DNA of 59,192 nucleotides from DASVVT01 sp036386415 (GCA_036386415.1 DASVVT010000005.1:1-59192), one strand, 5' to 3'. Positions 17,837-26,796 are shown, counted from the first letter of the stretch. The notes: a model not told the origin generated them from the letters alone. Translations and numbers: made by a program.

Positions 17837-18503
17837 GAACGAGAATAGTCGGATGAACGTGACGATCAGTGATCGGACACTCGCGGCCTGGGAGGTAGCA
17901 TCTGTCACACTCTCTTTCCTGTTCGCAGAATGGATGATCCAGCCGTTTGCCGCAAACAGCAGGGTGATTAGCGCCGCCCCTCTCGTTCTCGCTTTCGCTC
18001 TGATGTTGCTCTCGCATCAAGCGCGCGGCGAGACGGCGCGTGAGATCGGCTGGCGCGTAGATAATTTTCTGAGCGCCCTGCGCTTGCTCATCCTGCCGAT
18101 GATCGGGCTGGGGCTGTTGATCCTGTTGGTTGGATGGTTGAGCCACAGTCTGCGCTCCGAGAAGTTGCAGCTCTGGCAGTGGGCGGCGTGGCTGCTCATC
18201 TGGGGGGCGGTACAGCAGTACGTCTTGCAAGGATTCATTAATCGTCGAGCGCAAATTTTGTGGGGACGCGGAGCGCGCAGTGTGCTTCTGGTGGCGCTGG
18301 TCTTCGCCCTGCTTCACTTGCCTAATCCCTGGCTGAGCGTCGCGACCTTCATCGGTGGCGCAGTCTGGGCTGCCGTTTACCAGCGCATCCCCAATCTTCC
18401 AGCCCTGGCGCTATCTCACGCTCTGATGTCGTTGCTGCTGGCCTCATCCTTCCCAGTCTCGGCGATCAACAGTCTTCGTGTCGGGATCAGATACTTCGGG
18501 TGA
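17829..18503 (+). CDS. CPBP-family intramembrane protease homologue with Glu-to-Gln motif
   Basis: A 224-residue polytopic membrane protein with about seven hydrophobic segments. It resembles the CPBP (Abi/CAAX, Rce1-like) glutamic intramembrane proteases. The expected motif 1, EExxxR, reads QQYVLQGFINRR, so both glutamates are glutamine. Motif 2 (FALLH) and motif 3 (LSHALMS) retain the histidines. Either catalysis is lost or this subfamily works differently. It overlaps the preceding membrane protein gene and ends the envelope block. Confidence 0.78.
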   Translation: MAENENSRMNVTISDRTLAAWEVASVTLSFLFAEWMIQPFAANSRVISAAPLVLAFALMLLSHQARGETAREIGWRVDNFLSALRLLILPMIGLGLLILLVGWLSHSLRSEKLQLWQWAAWLLIWGAVQQYVLQGFINRRAQILWGRGARSVLLVALVFALLHLPNPWLSVATFIGGAVWAAVYQRIPNLPALALSHALMSLLLASSFPVSAINSLRVGIRYFG

Positions 18504-18550
18504 ATTTAGAGCCATTTCGTCGTAAACAAAGCTGCTTTCTGCTACAAGTA

Positions 18551-18648
18551 GGGATTTAACCGCAGAGGACGCAAAGGTATACGCAAAGGGCGCAGAGATA
18601 AACCCTTTGCGCCCTTCGCGAAATCCTTTGCGCCCTTTGCGTTTATTC
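18551..18648. repeat. Inverted repeat, 9-nt-unit family, copy 2
   Basis: GGGATTTAACCGCAGAGGACGCAAAGG on the left, described by the unit (A)CGCAAAGG, and CCTTTGCG(C/T)CC units on the right, ending GCGTTTATTCCC. It fills most of the gap between the CPBP gene and the rnpB promoter. Confidence 0.8.
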
Positions 18649-18744
18649 CCTCAACGTTTGAGACACACTACAGTCACTCCGCATCTGTACAACATTCGCC
18701 CATTCGAGTTCAGATAGTTTCAACCGGGATGCGCTTTTTTGTGC

Positions 18745-18773
18745 TTACGTGTTGAACAATGATTTGCTATAAT
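18745..18773 (+). promoter_or_regulatory. rnpB promoter
   Basis: A perfect TATAAT at 18768-18773, about 14 nt before the RNase P RNA 5' stem, with a weak TTACGT -35 at 17 nt spacing. A TTGAAC lies nearer but is too close for a normal spacer. Confidence 0.6.
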
Positions 18774-18786
18774 CACTCTCGCCTTG

Positions 18787-19260
18787 CAAGAGAGCAGGTC
18801 GGGCGGTCGCTGCTTCGCCTTCGGGTGAAGGAGAGGAAAGTCCGAACACTACAGGGCAGCGAGCCCGCTAACGGCGGGGCGCTCGTCAGTCCTACGGGCA
18901 TGGCGGGCGACGACAAGTGCAACAGAGAAGAGACCAGCCAACGGGCAGCAGCACTGTAAAGTGTTGCTGTTGCGGGTGATGGGTGAAACGGTGCGGCCCC
19001 TTCGGTGGGCTTAAAGTAAGAGCGCACCGGCGCGTGTGGTGACACATGCGGCCAGGTAAACTCCTCGCAGTGCAAGACCAAATAGGGAGGCGTCAAAAAG
19101 GGCTGCCCGCCCGAAAGCCTGTGCTAAACGCTACAGGCTTACGACCTCCGGGTAGGTCGCTCGATCCATCTGGCAACAGATGGACTAGATGAATGATCGC
19201 CGCTTCGTTTTGCCCTCAAGGGGCAAAAGGAGAACAGAATTCGGCTTACAGACCTGCTCC
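18787..19260 (+). ncRNA. rnpB: RNase P RNA, bacterial type A
   Basis: Catalytic RNA that removes 5' leaders from pre-tRNAs. The P4/CR-I signature GAGGAAAGTCCG lies at about 18830-18842. CR-V, ACAGAAttCGGCTTA, lies near the 3' end (about 19234-19250). The terminal stem pairs GCAGGTC (18794-18800) with GACCTGC (19251-19257). The internal GGTAAACTCC and AGACCAAATAGG blocks are also present. Length about 470 nt is somewhat longer than the E. coli 377 nt, owing to longer P12 and P3-type arms. The ends are set from the terminal stem and are accurate to a few bases. Confidence 0.95.
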
Positions 19261-19350
19261 CAACTTGCATGGCGTAAATTTTAGAGCACAGGCACTCCAC
19301 GGCTTTCCACCTGTGGCAGACCAAATTTTGATGGAGAGGCGGGAAGAGAG

Positions 19351-19626
19351 ATGGCTAACCGGAAAGGGGTTTTCATCGGGGCATACGTCCCGAATCAACT
19401 GAAAGAAGCCTTGCAACAGCGGGCGCGCGCAGAGCATCGCACGCTCTCGCAGGAGATTACGCGCATCCTTGAAGAAGCGATCAAGGGGCGCAGGCTCCCG
19501 CCCGGGTTCGTCGATCGGCGCGGCGAAAACTCTGGACTGCGACGACGCGCCTCCGATCCATTGCCGCGCCGCCGCGATGGTGATTTGCCCACCACTACTT
19601 CGGAGGGCGCAGGCGGCGATGATTAA
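19351..19626 (+). CDS. Ribbon-helix-helix (Arc/CopG-like) protein
   Basis: A 91-residue basic protein. Residues about 5-48 fit a ribbon-helix-helix DNA-binding fold: a short strand (GVFIGAYVP), helix A (QLKEALQQRARAEH), the turn RTLSQEI and helix B (ITRILEEAI). The C-terminal 40 residues are polar and probably disordered. GGGAAGAGAG precedes the ATG as a Shine-Dalgarno. No toxin gene follows, so it may be a stand-alone regulator or an orphan antitoxin. A 15 bp perfect hairpin lies about 90 nt after its stop. Confidence 0.75.
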   Translation: MANRKGVFIGAYVPNQLKEALQQRARAEHRTLSQEITRILEEAIKGRRLPPGFVDRRGENSGLRRRASDPLPRRRDGDLPTTTSEGAGGDD

Positions 19627-19716
19627 AGCAGTTTCCACCGGATAAAGATTTTTCGCGCAGCCTCCATAAAATAATAGAGGCGACGCCCTCTCTCTGACCA
19701 TCACTTCAAGATCGAA

Positions 19717-19769
19717 CGCGCGCCACTCTCTTTCGGCCCACGCAAGGAGGCAAGAGAGAGTGGCGCGCG
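19717..19769. terminator. 15 bp perfect hairpin after RHH gene
   Basis: CGCGCGCCACTCTCT at 19717-19731 pairs exactly with AGAGAGTGGCGCGCG at 19755-19769 around a 23 nt loop. There is no T-run, so it is either a non-canonical terminator or a protein-binding site between two forward genes. Confidence 0.45.
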
Positions 19770-19833
19770 TCGCCATTTGAAGAGCATTTTGCTACACTCT
19801 TTCTTGAATCGAAATTCTCAGAATTAAGAAGCA

Positions 19834-20592
19834 GTGAATAAGAGCAACATCCTCTTCGGCGTAGCGGGGCTGTTCGCGGGTCTCGTGATCAGCTTCATCG
19901 TGACCAATGCGCTTCATGGCGGCGAGCGGGCTGCGATGAGCGCAAACGTTGCTGGCCCCGGTAGCACGCCGCAAGCCGTCGAGGCGGAAGCGGGGAGCAC
20001 CTCGACAGACCCTTCAGCACCCGTCAGCGACGAGGAGATTCGGGGCGCGATTGCAAAGACGGATGCCAGGGCAGAGGATTACGCTTTACAGCGCAACTTC
20101 GGCCTCGCGCTCTACCAGTATGCGAGCCAGACACGAGACACGCGTTACCTTCCTGATGTCGCGCGCTTCCTCAAGCGAGCTTACGAAAATGATCCGAAAG
20201 ATCATGACCTGATTGTCTCGCTCGCCAACGTGCTTTTCGACATCGGCCAGTCGTCAGACACAGCGAGCTTCACGGAAGCGCGCAAATATTATCAGAAGGC
20301 TCTGGAGATCAAGCCTGATGACGCTGACGTTCGCACCAGTCTCGGACTCACATATTATTTCAGCCAGCCCTCAGACGCGCAGCGTGCCATCACGGAATAT
20401 CGTAAATCGCTCGCCCTCGATCCGCGCCACGAGCCGACACTGCAAAGTCTGGCTTCCGCTCTCATCAGCACAGGCAATCGCGAAGAGGCGCAGAAGCGGA
20501 TTGACGAGTTGCAAAGAGTGAACCCCTCGAACCCCTCGCTGCCAAACCTGCGAGCGCAACTGGCGCAGAGCAAGAATCGAGCACAGGAGTAA
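19834..20592 (+). CDS. Membrane-anchored TPR protein
   Basis: 252 residues from a GTG start, with one N-terminal membrane anchor (about 4-28, FGVAGLFAGLVISFIVTNA). A polar linker of about 40 residues leads into three to four TPR motifs (about 85-245), including YENDPKDHDLIVSLANVLF, KPDDADVRTSLGLTYYF and DPRHEPTLQSLASALI. It resembles the CcmH/CycH-type or YbgF-like TPR scaffold with a single anchor, but there are no cytochrome maturation genes beside it. The next gene starts 3 nt after its stop. Confidence 0.75.
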   Translation: MNKSNILFGVAGLFAGLVISFIVTNALHGGERAAMSANVAGPGSTPQAVEAEAGSTSTDPSAPVSDEEIRGAIAKTDARAEDYALQRNFGLALYQYASQTRDTRYLPDVARFLKRAYENDPKDHDLIVSLANVLFDIGQSSDTASFTEARKYYQKALEIKPDDADVRTSLGLTYYFSQPSDAQRAITEYRKSLALDPRHEPTLQSLASALISTGNREEAQKRIDELQRVNPSNPSLPNLRAQLAQSKNRAQE

Positions 20593-20594
20593 GC

Positions 20595-20918
20595 TTGAAG
20601 TATCTGATCATCCTTGGCGTCCTCAGTATCATCTTCTACGCGCTTCTTTACTGGCGCTTGCGCCCCTACATTGCCACCATCCGCCGCATTCTAGGCATCG
20701 TACGCGAGATGCGAAGTGTGAACGCGCCGAGCCAGCCCTCGCGTCCTGCTGGCGGCGAAGCGGGCGAAAGTTTGACGCGCTGTGATGCCTGCGGAATCTG
20801 GACTCCCTCGGCGTGCGCCATCAGCTTGCGCGGGTCAGCCGCCTCTTATTGCTCGCACGCCTGTCTGGAAAACGCCGCGACGGGCAGCCGTCGCAAGACA
20901 GCGAGCGGAGGGCAGTAA
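20595..20918 (+). CDS. PP0621-like small zinc-ribbon membrane protein
   Basis: 107 residues from a TTG start 3 nt after the TPR gene. An N-terminal hydrophobic helix (about 2-18) is followed by a basic stretch, then a C-terminal Cys motif: CDACG (about 65-69), and YCSHAC (about 88-93) forming a C-x2-C...C-x3-C zinc site. The layout of membrane helix plus a C-terminal treble-clef-like ribbon is that of PP0621-family proteins, whose role is unknown. Confidence 0.65.
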   Translation: MKYLIILGVLSIIFYALLYWRLRPYIATIRRILGIVREMRSVNAPSQPSRPAGGEAGESLTRCDACGIWTPSACAISLRGSAASYCSHACLENAATGSRRKTASGGQ

Positions 20919-21046
20919 GAAGTAGCCAGTAGTCAGTAGCCAGTAGAACAGAAAAAAGGTTGATGCGGCTGATACCGGACTTCTGCCAGTCATAATAGAT
21001 AGCAAAGCACAATGATCTTGTTTTTCTACTGACTACTGTCTACTTC
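20919..21046. repeat. Heptamer inverted repeat, AGTAGTC family, copy 3
   Basis: It lies between two convergent genes. Left arm AGTAGCC, AGTAGTC, AGTAGCC, AGTAGAA; right arm TTTCTACTGACTACTGTCTACT. The right arm supplies the TAG stop of the reverse-strand MFS gene (21040-21042). It could act as a bidirectional terminator here. Confidence 0.85.
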
Positions 21047-22518
21047 TTTTTCGCTCCCCAGAAGAAGAAGAGTGTAGAGACGATGAGCGCCGCCGGAGCG
21101 ATCAGGAGCGCCGCGGAGAGATGCTGGCGGCTGGCATCTATGCCGAGCGAGTTGGCGAGTGTTGACAGGAAGGTGAGGTGACCCGCCGCCAGGGCGTCAG
21201 AAAGTACGCCGGTGGTGGCGCGCGAGATCACGTCTCCGAAGATGTGTATGATGAAGATGTTGAGCGCGACGGCTGTGGCGCGAACAAGCACGGGGACGCT
21301 GTTGATGAGAATGGCGTGAAAAGGCGCGTTGCTGATGAAGAGCAGCAGGACGGCGAAAAAGATCGAAGGCAGGTACACGCGCGAATCATCAGAGAGGAGC
21401 GCGAGCAACGTCGGCGCGATGCCGATCAAGGTGCTGACGGCGCAGACCAGAAAGTAGGCATTGCGTCTTTTCGCGGCGAGACGATCGGCCAGCCAACCAC
21501 CGCCGAATGTTCCGGCAGCGCCGCCCAGTAATGTCACGATGCCCAGTGTAATGGCCGCGTTCATCTTGTCCATCCCTTTATCTCTGGACAGCAACACTGT
21601 TCCCCAGGTCGCAAAAGCGCCGAGCGTGAAAGTCAGCGCCGTATAGCCAGCCGTCGAGATAATCCAGTCGCGCGTCTTGAGAATACGCCAGACTGTGCGC
21701 GGCCAGGGTTCTTTAACGTCCTCCTGAGCGAGTGCCCTGGAAGTCTGAGCGGGGCTTTCGCTTATTTCATCAAGCGCCGTCTTATGCACAGGTACGTCGG
21801 TTGCGCCGCGCACAGGTTCTTGCAGACGCCAGACTAAAATAGCGGTTAAGATTCCCGGCAGCCCTACGATCATGAAGGCCATACGCCAGCCGAAATAATG
21901 CGCGAGCACGCCGCCGATGACGAAGCCGAGGGCAAAGCCCATCGGGATGGCAGCTTGAAAGACGCCGAGCGCGGTGGCGCGTCTGCGTGGTGGAAAATAG
22001 TCTGCGATGAGACTCGGCGTAATCGTCGAGTAGGAAGATTCGCCGACGCCGACGACGGCGCGCACGAGGCAGAGCGCGAGGGCTGCGCCGGACAAGCCCA
22101 AGGTGAGCTGAATGAAAGGCACGTGAAGCTGAATCGCTCCGGGCAGGAAGGGCAGGCGATCCACAAAGCCTGTGACTGCCGTCGCGACGCTCCAGATAAC
22201 GGCGGCACTCGCCATCAGCCGTGTGCGCGAGCGACGATCTCCGAGGTATCCGAAGAGCGGCGCGAGGACTGTAAAAGAAAGAAGCAGCGCCGCTTCGATG
22301 TATCCCAGCTCCGCGTCCGTCAAACCAAGGTGCGGGTCTTCGAGCATCATAGGGGCGACCGCTGGGAGTACCTGGCGATCTATGTAGTTGAGAAAATTGA
22401 CGAGCGAGAGAATGGCGAGCGCATAATAAGAGTAACGCGGGACGCGTACGTCTTCGCTCTCCGGTATGGAGGAGTGCTCGTGAGGCATGTGCTCGTTGTT
22501 CAACGTTGGAGTCTCCAT
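21040..22518 (-). CDS. MFS transporter, spinster-like
   Basis: A 492-residue major facilitator with about 12 membrane helices and a cytoplasmic loop of about 60 residues after helix 6. The motif FGYLGDRRSRTRLM (MFS motif A, between helices 2 and 3) and NFLNYIDRQVLPAVAP near the N-terminus match the spinster/Spns-like subfamily (YxDR-x-x-L). The substrate cannot be predicted. Its ATG overlaps the stop of the preceding phosphatase-superfamily gene by 1 nt (TAATG), so the two are translationally coupled. Confidence 0.85.
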   Translation of the reverse strand: METPTLNNEHMPHEHSSIPESEDVRVPRYSYYALAILSLVNFLNYIDRQVLPAVAPMMLEDPHLGLTDAELGYIEAALLLSFTVLAPLFGYLGDRRSRTRLMASAAVIWSVATAVTGFVDRLPFLPGAIQLHVPFIQLTLGLSGAALALCLVRAVVGVGESSYSTITPSLIADYFPPRRRATALGVFQAAIPMGFALGFVIGGVLAHYFGWRMAFMIVGLPGILTAILVWRLQEPVRGATDVPVHKTALDEISESPAQTSRALAQEDVKEPWPRTVWRILKTRDWIISTAGYTALTFTLGAFATWGTVLLSRDKGMDKMNAAITLGIVTLLGGAAGTFGGGWLADRLAAKRRNAYFLVCAVSTLIGIAPTLLALLSDDSRVYLPSIFFAVLLLFISNAPFHAILINSVPVLVRATAVALNIFIIHIFGDVISRATTGVLSDALAAGHLTFLSTLANSLGIDASRQHLSAALLIAPAALIVSTLFFFWGAKKK

Positions 22519-23414
22519 TAATTTGCCGTCACTTTCGGGCTCAGAGCTTCGACGATGGAAGGCGTGATGTCAGCCAGCGTGCTGATGCGGCGCACAAAGC
22601 GGTCGCGTTGCTCGCCCCAGACAAGCGTCGGCACGAGGTTGAGCGTGTGATTGCGCGACGACAGGTTCTCTATATTGCCGTGATCGCTGGTGAGGATCAG
22701 GGTCGTGCGCCGAAGGTCCAGGCGAGCAAGCAGGGCGCGCAGGAGTCGCGCGAGACCCGCGAGCACGACCCGCGCGGCTTCGATGTCTTGCAGATGCCCT
22801 ATCTTATCCGTGATGAAATACTCGTAGAGGGTGAAACGGTGCTCGGCTGCAAGCGCGGCGAGCGTCTCGGCGGCCTGCTCAGGCGTGCGAGTCAGAATCG
22901 GCAGGCCGCGCTCGATCAGCATACCGTTGGTGAAATCCTGATAGACGGCGCGCCCCTTCATTAAATCTTCCAGATCGCGGAAGCGCATCCCGGCGGCTTC
23001 GACCGCAGCCGTGGTGGCCGAGACCCATCGTGGTCGGCTCTCGAAAAAGCGCGGCGTATAGGCGTTGGCGAAAGTGTTGGGCGCGAGCCCCAGGCGCTTG
23101 AGCTGTAGAAAGATGGAGTGCTCGCGGATGATCTCAAGCAGAGCCTGATTGGGAAAACCCTGTTTATGATAACCAAGACGCGCGGGCGCATTAATGCCCG
23201 TCAGAATGGTCGTCTGGCCGGAAGCGCTCTGCGGTCTGCCCTCCACGCCGAGACGCGCATCCGTGCGTACGAGCGCCCCGTCGAAGATGATCTCCGGCTC
23301 TTCGTCCTGAAAAATAGCGAGCGGGTCGGCATCGCGAAGCCCGTCGAGCGGATTGCAAGGGCCACGCGCGCCAATACCCAAACCGTCAATGAAGAAGAGA
23401 AGCACACGCGACAT
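22518..23414 (-). CDS. Alkaline-phosphatase-superfamily metalloenzyme (PGM-like)
   Basis: About 298 residues from the ATG at 23414 (MSRVLLFFIDGLGIG); an upstream ATG at 23432 would add six. The metal-binding Asp in FIDGLGIG, the nucleophile region SASGQTTILTG and the C-terminal LTSDHGNIENLS and NHTLN are the hallmarks of the superfamily that includes cofactor-independent phosphoglycerate mutase. It is shorter than iPGM (about 510) and lacks its insert domain, so the substrate is unknown. It is coupled to the downstream MFS transporter. Confidence 0.8.
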   Translation of the reverse strand: MSRVLLFFIDGLGIGARGPCNPLDGLRDADPLAIFQDEEPEIIFDGALVRTDARLGVEGRPQSASGQTTILTGINAPARLGYHKQGFPNQALLEIIREHSIFLQLKRLGLAPNTFANAYTPRFFESRPRWVSATTAAVEAAGMRFRDLEDLMKGRAVYQDFTNGMLIERGLPILTRTPEQAAETLAALAAEHRFTLYEYFITDKIGHLQDIEAARVVLAGLARLLRALLARLDLRRTTLILTSDHGNIENLSSRNHTLNLVPTLVWGEQRDRFVRRISTLADITPSIVEALSPKVTAN

Positions 23415-23463
23415 GTCCGCGATGAATAGCATTAAACCGTGACGGCTGACAAGGGGGAAGGGA

Positions 23464-23619
23464 AGTAGACAGTAGACAGTAGACAGTAGTCAGTAGAAAT
23501 AAAAGCCGCAGCGTCACGCATCGCTGTCTACTCTGATTGAAAGGCTCAGTACGAACCCACATCAACGGATTTTCTTTTCTACTGGCTCCTGACTACTGTC
23601 TACTGTCTACTGACTATTG
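23464..23619. repeat. Heptamer inverted repeat, AGTAGTC family, copy 4
   Basis: Long left arm of AGTAGAC, AGTAGAC, AGTAGAC, AGTAGTC, AGTAGAA; the right arm has CTACTG(A/T/G) units. The core is about 85 nt and contains CATCAACGGATTTTC, close to the core of copy 5 at 46998. It abuts the 3' end of the sigma-54 activator gene and supplies its stop region. Confidence 0.85.
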
Positions 23620-25001
23620 TCCTTTTCCGTCATCAGCCCACGGTCACGATAGAGGCGAAGCTTGTTGTGTAGAGTCTTCAGGCTGATGCGAAGAAGCTCT
23701 GCGGCGCGCGTCTTGTTGTTGTCGGTCTTTTGCAGGGTGCGCAGAATCATCTGCCGCTCGACCTCGTCGATGGGCGTGCCTATGGGCAGCGTGATCGTGT
23801 CTTCGCTGCGGACGCGCGCACGCTGATCCACCGGATAAGGGGCGAGATGATGTCTTTCGATCTCTTCGCCGGAGCAGATGATGACGGCGCGTTCGATGGT
23901 GTTCCGAAGCTCGCGCACGTTGCCGGGCCAGTCGTGTGAGAGCAAGGCTTCGAGGGCTGTGGGGCTCAGGAAGCGGGCCGGACGAGCGTGTCGCTCCGCA
24001 AGCTGCGTAACTAGATGTTGAGCCAGCAGCGGGATGTCGCTCTTACGCTGGCGCAAGGGGGGCAGCTCGATGGTGATAACATTCAAGCGATAAAGCAGGT
24101 CTTCGCGGAAAGCGCCTGCCCTGACAGCTTCGTGCGGGTCTTTGTTGGTGGCCGCCAGCAGGCGCACATCGACGGGAATCTCATGCGCGCTGCCCAGGCG
24201 TCTGACGGTGCGCTCTTCCAGAACGCGCAAGAGCTTGGCTTGCAGAAGGTTGGGCATCTCTGCGATCTCGTCCAGCAGCAGCGTGCCGGAGTGTGCCAGC
24301 TCGAAGCAGCCCTGACGACGCGAGGCCGCGCCCGTGAATGCGCCCCGCTCGTGGCCAAACAGCTCGGATTCCATCAACGTCTCCGGGATCGCGGAACAGT
24401 TGATCGCGACGAAAGGAGCGTTCCTGCGCGGGCTCAGGTTATGTATGGTGCGCGCGACCAACTCCTTGCCCGTGCCAGACTCGCCCGTCAGGAGAACCGA
24501 CGCCGAAGAGGGCGCGACCTGTTCGATGAGCGCATAAATCTGGCGCATCGGCTCGGAGCCGCCGACCAGTTCGCCGAACGCGCCCCGGTCGCTCAGTTGA
24601 CGGCGGAGCAATTCGTTCTCGCGCCGCGCCTCGCCGTATTCGACGGCGCGCTCGACGACCATGCGCAGCTTGTTGAAGTCAAGCGGCTTCTCGAAATAGT
24701 GGTACGCGCCCTCTTCCTGTATGGCGCGCAGCGCCATCTCGACCGAGCCCTGCCCGGTTAAAAGTATGACGGCTATTTCCGGGTAGCGCTCGCGCAGTTG
24801 GCGCAGCAATCCGAAGCCATCGAGTCGCGGCATAAGGACGTCCGTGATGACGACGAAGGGGCGAAAATCTTCGGCGCGCTTGAGACCCGCGAGGCCGTCC
24901 GCTGCTGAGGCGGTTTCGTATCCCCACGCACTGATCATCTCGCGCAGGGCATCGGCTACCGCCGGTTCATCATCAACGATTAGAACCCGTCCTTTCGTCA
25001 T
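23607..25001 (-). CDS. NtrC-family sigma-54-dependent response regulator
   Basis: 464 residues with three domains. The receiver (1-120) has the phospho-acceptor in VVITDVLMPRLDG. The AAA+ domain (about 140-380) has Walker A GESGTGKE, the sigma-54-contacting GAFTGA loop and Walker B LLLDEIAEMP. The C-terminal Fis-type helix-turn-helix (about 415-455) contains RAAELLRISLKTLHNKL. It activates sigma-54 promoters when phosphorylated. RpoN is encoded at 3732, but no histidine kinase lies next to it. It follows hemD on the same strand with about 30 nt between, so it may be co-transcribed with the heme genes. Confidence 0.93.
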   Translation of the reverse strand: MTKGRVLIVDDEPAVADALREMISAWGYETASAADGLAGLKRAEDFRPFVVITDVLMPRLDGFGLLRQLRERYPEIAVILLTGQGSVEMALRAIQEEGAYHYFEKPLDFNKLRMVVERAVEYGEARRENELLRRQLSDRGAFGELVGGSEPMRQIYALIEQVAPSSASVLLTGESGTGKELVARTIHNLSPRRNAPFVAINCSAIPETLMESELFGHERGAFTGAASRRQGCFELAHSGTLLLDEIAEMPNLLQAKLLRVLEERTVRRLGSAHEIPVDVRLLAATNKDPHEAVRAGAFREDLLYRLNVITIELPPLRQRKSDIPLLAQHLVTQLAERHARPARFLSPTALEALLSHDWPGNVRELRNTIERAVIICSGEEIERHHLAPYPVDQRARVRSEDTITLPIGTPIDEVERQMILRTLQKTDNNKTRAAELLRISLKTLHNKLRLYRDRGLMTEKDNSQ

Positions 25002-25030
25002 ACATCCGAGTTTAGCACAGGCAGCCGATT

Positions 25031-25852
25031 TTAAGTTTCAGTGGACGAGCGTGGGTTTGCGGCATAGTAAGATGCGATGGCGCTGGCGAGCGCGAGCGTC
25101 GTAAATTCGGAAGGCTGAATATCCGTGTGCAGTCCATACTCTGCGGCTGTGGCGGCGGTGATGTCGCCGATGCAGGCAATAGCGACGCCTGCGAGCAGCT
25201 CGCCGAGGTCAGTCGTATCGAAGAGTTGTGCGAAGTTCCTGACCGTGGACGAGCTGGTGAACGTGATGCAATCGACTGCGCCGCCAGCGAGCAGGGCGCG
25301 CACACGCCCAAGCTCTGAGGATTGTGGCGCGATGGTTCGATAGGCCGCGATCACGTCCGCGCGCGCGCCCGCCTCTTCCAGGGCGTGCGGCAGATAATCG
25401 CGCGCGATGGCCGCGCGTGGGATCAGAAAATTCTTGCCGCTCAATGAGTCGCGCCCGCCGACGAAGCGTTCGAGCGCCGCAAACACTCCTTCGGCTTTGA
25501 ACTGTTCCGGCACAAGATCGACGTGAACCTGCGCGTCGCGCAAACGCTCAGCCGTCGCTTCGCCGATAGCGCAGACGAGTAAATTATCAAGCTCGCCAAC
25601 AGCAAGCCCGCGCGCTTCAACACGCCGCAGAAAATGATCGACCCCGTTCACACTCGTAAAGATGAGCCAGTCGTAGCCGTAAAGATTTTCAAGCGCCTCA
25701 TCAAGCGGCGCGTAGCTTTCCGGCTCGACGATCTCTATGGCCGGGCAACTGATGACGCGCGCCCCGTAGCCTTCCAGCGCGTCGGCAAACTCAGCCGCTT
25801 GCGCCAGCGCGCGCGTGATGATGATCGTGCGATCCCTTAAAGGCTGTTCCAT
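25031..25852 (-). CDS. hemD: Uroporphyrinogen-III synthase
   Basis: Cyclises hydroxymethylbilane to uroporphyrinogen III in tetrapyrrole synthesis. At 273 residues it has the two-domain HemD pattern: N-terminal RTIIITRALAQA, LIFTSVNGVDHF near residue 85, and the C-terminal CITFTSSSTVRNF and CIGDITAATAAEYG. HemD is poorly conserved, so the call also rests on position. It lies 8 nt after hemC in the order hemX-hemA-hemC-hemD. Confidence 0.92.
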   Translation of the reverse strand: MEQPLRDRTIIITRALAQAAEFADALEGYGARVISCPAIEIVEPESYAPLDEALENLYGYDWLIFTSVNGVDHFLRRVEARGLAVGELDNLLVCAIGEATAERLRDAQVHVDLVPEQFKAEGVFAALERFVGGRDSLSGKNFLIPRAAIARDYLPHALEEAGARADVIAAYRTIAPQSSELGRVRALLAGGAVDCITFTSSSTVRNFAQLFDTTDLGELLAGVAIACIGDITAATAAEYGLHTDIQPSEFTTLALASAIASYYAANPRSSTET

Positions 25853-25860
25853 TCCTGGTC

Positions 25861-26796
25861 TTAATTAAATCCGGAGAGCAGGGATTCGGCACCGCATTCG
25901 AGCAGGCGTGCCGCGAGGGTTTCGCCCACACGCGCCGCATCCGAAGCCGCGCCCTCCTGCGCGTCGCGTATGATGACCTCGCCCGAAACGCCTGCGACCA
26001 GTCCCTCAAGCCGCAAGTGGTCGCCACTGGTGACAGCATGCGCGGCGATGGGCAACTGGCAGCCTCCGCCGAGCGCGCGAAGCAGCGCACGCTCCGCTGT
26101 ACAGGCGGCGCGCGTCGGAGCGTGATCGAGCGGCGCGAGAAGCTCCCGCAACGCGCTCCCGTCATCACGCGTCTCGATGGCGAGCGCTCCCTGTCCGACC
26201 GAGGGCAGCATCTCCGCGGTTGAGAGCGGCGCGCTGATGCGATGCGCGAATCCCAGACGCCGCAGCCCTGCGGCAGCCAGTATCAGCGCATCGTATTGAC
26301 CCTCGTCGAGCTTGCGCAGCCGCGTATCAACATTGCCGCGTAAGTCCTTGAACCCGAGATCGGAGCGCAGGTGCTTTACCTGTGCCAGCCTGCGCAGGCT
26401 GGACGTTCCGACCAACGCGCCCTCCGGCAGCTTTTTGATCGACGGCTCTTCGATTGACGTACCATCAGGCAGCACCAGCGCATCGCGCGCATCTTCGCGC
26501 TCGGTGATGGCGGCGATACAGAGCCCCTGCGGAAGCGTCGTTGGCAGGTCTTTGAGCGAGTGTACGGCAATCTCTATTCGACCGTCGAGCAGCGCCTCCT
26601 CAATCTCTTTCGTGAACACGCCACGGCCCCCGATCAGAGCCAGCGGCGCATCCTTCATCACGTCACCGGAAGTCTTGATGATCTCGATATGAACCTGCAC
26701 CTGCGGGTGCAGAGCTTCAATCGTGGCTCTGACCCACTCCGCCTGCCAGAGCGCGAGCCGTGAGCCGCGCGAGCCAATGATGAGAGAATCTTTCAT
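25861..26796 (-). CDS. hemC: Hydroxymethylbilane synthase (porphobilinogen deaminase)
   Basis: Condenses four porphobilinogens. 311 residues from the ATG at 26796, chosen because the protein then opens MKDSLIIGSRGSRLALWQAE as in the family; the longer frame adds 18 unrelated residues. Substrate-binding ALKDLPT-type motif (SLKDLPTTLP), RGNVDTRL, and the dipyrromethane cofactor cysteine in GGGCQLPIAAHA are present. Cytoplasmic. hemA lies upstream and hemD 8 nt downstream. Confidence 0.96.
   Translation of the reverse strand: MKDSLIIGSRGSRLALWQAEWVRATIEALHPQVQVHIEIIKTSGDVMKDAPLALIGGRGVFTKEIEEALLDGRIEIAVHSLKDLPTTLPQGLCIAAITEREDARDALVLPDGTSIEEPSIKKLPEGALVGTSSLRRLAQVKHLRSDLGFKDLRGNVDTRLRKLDEGQYDALILAAAGLRRLGFAHRISAPLSTAEMLPSVGQGALAIETRDDGSALRELLAPLDHAPTRAACTAERALLRALGGGCQLPIAAHAVTSGDHLRLEGLVAGVSGEVIIRDAQEGAASDAARVGETLAARLLECGAESLLSGFN

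Noticed and set aside
19246..19776. Reverse-strand ORF of 176 codons across the rnpB 3' end and the RHH gene
   Set aside because: It overlaps a clear RNA gene and the better-supported RHH frame and has no protein-family features.
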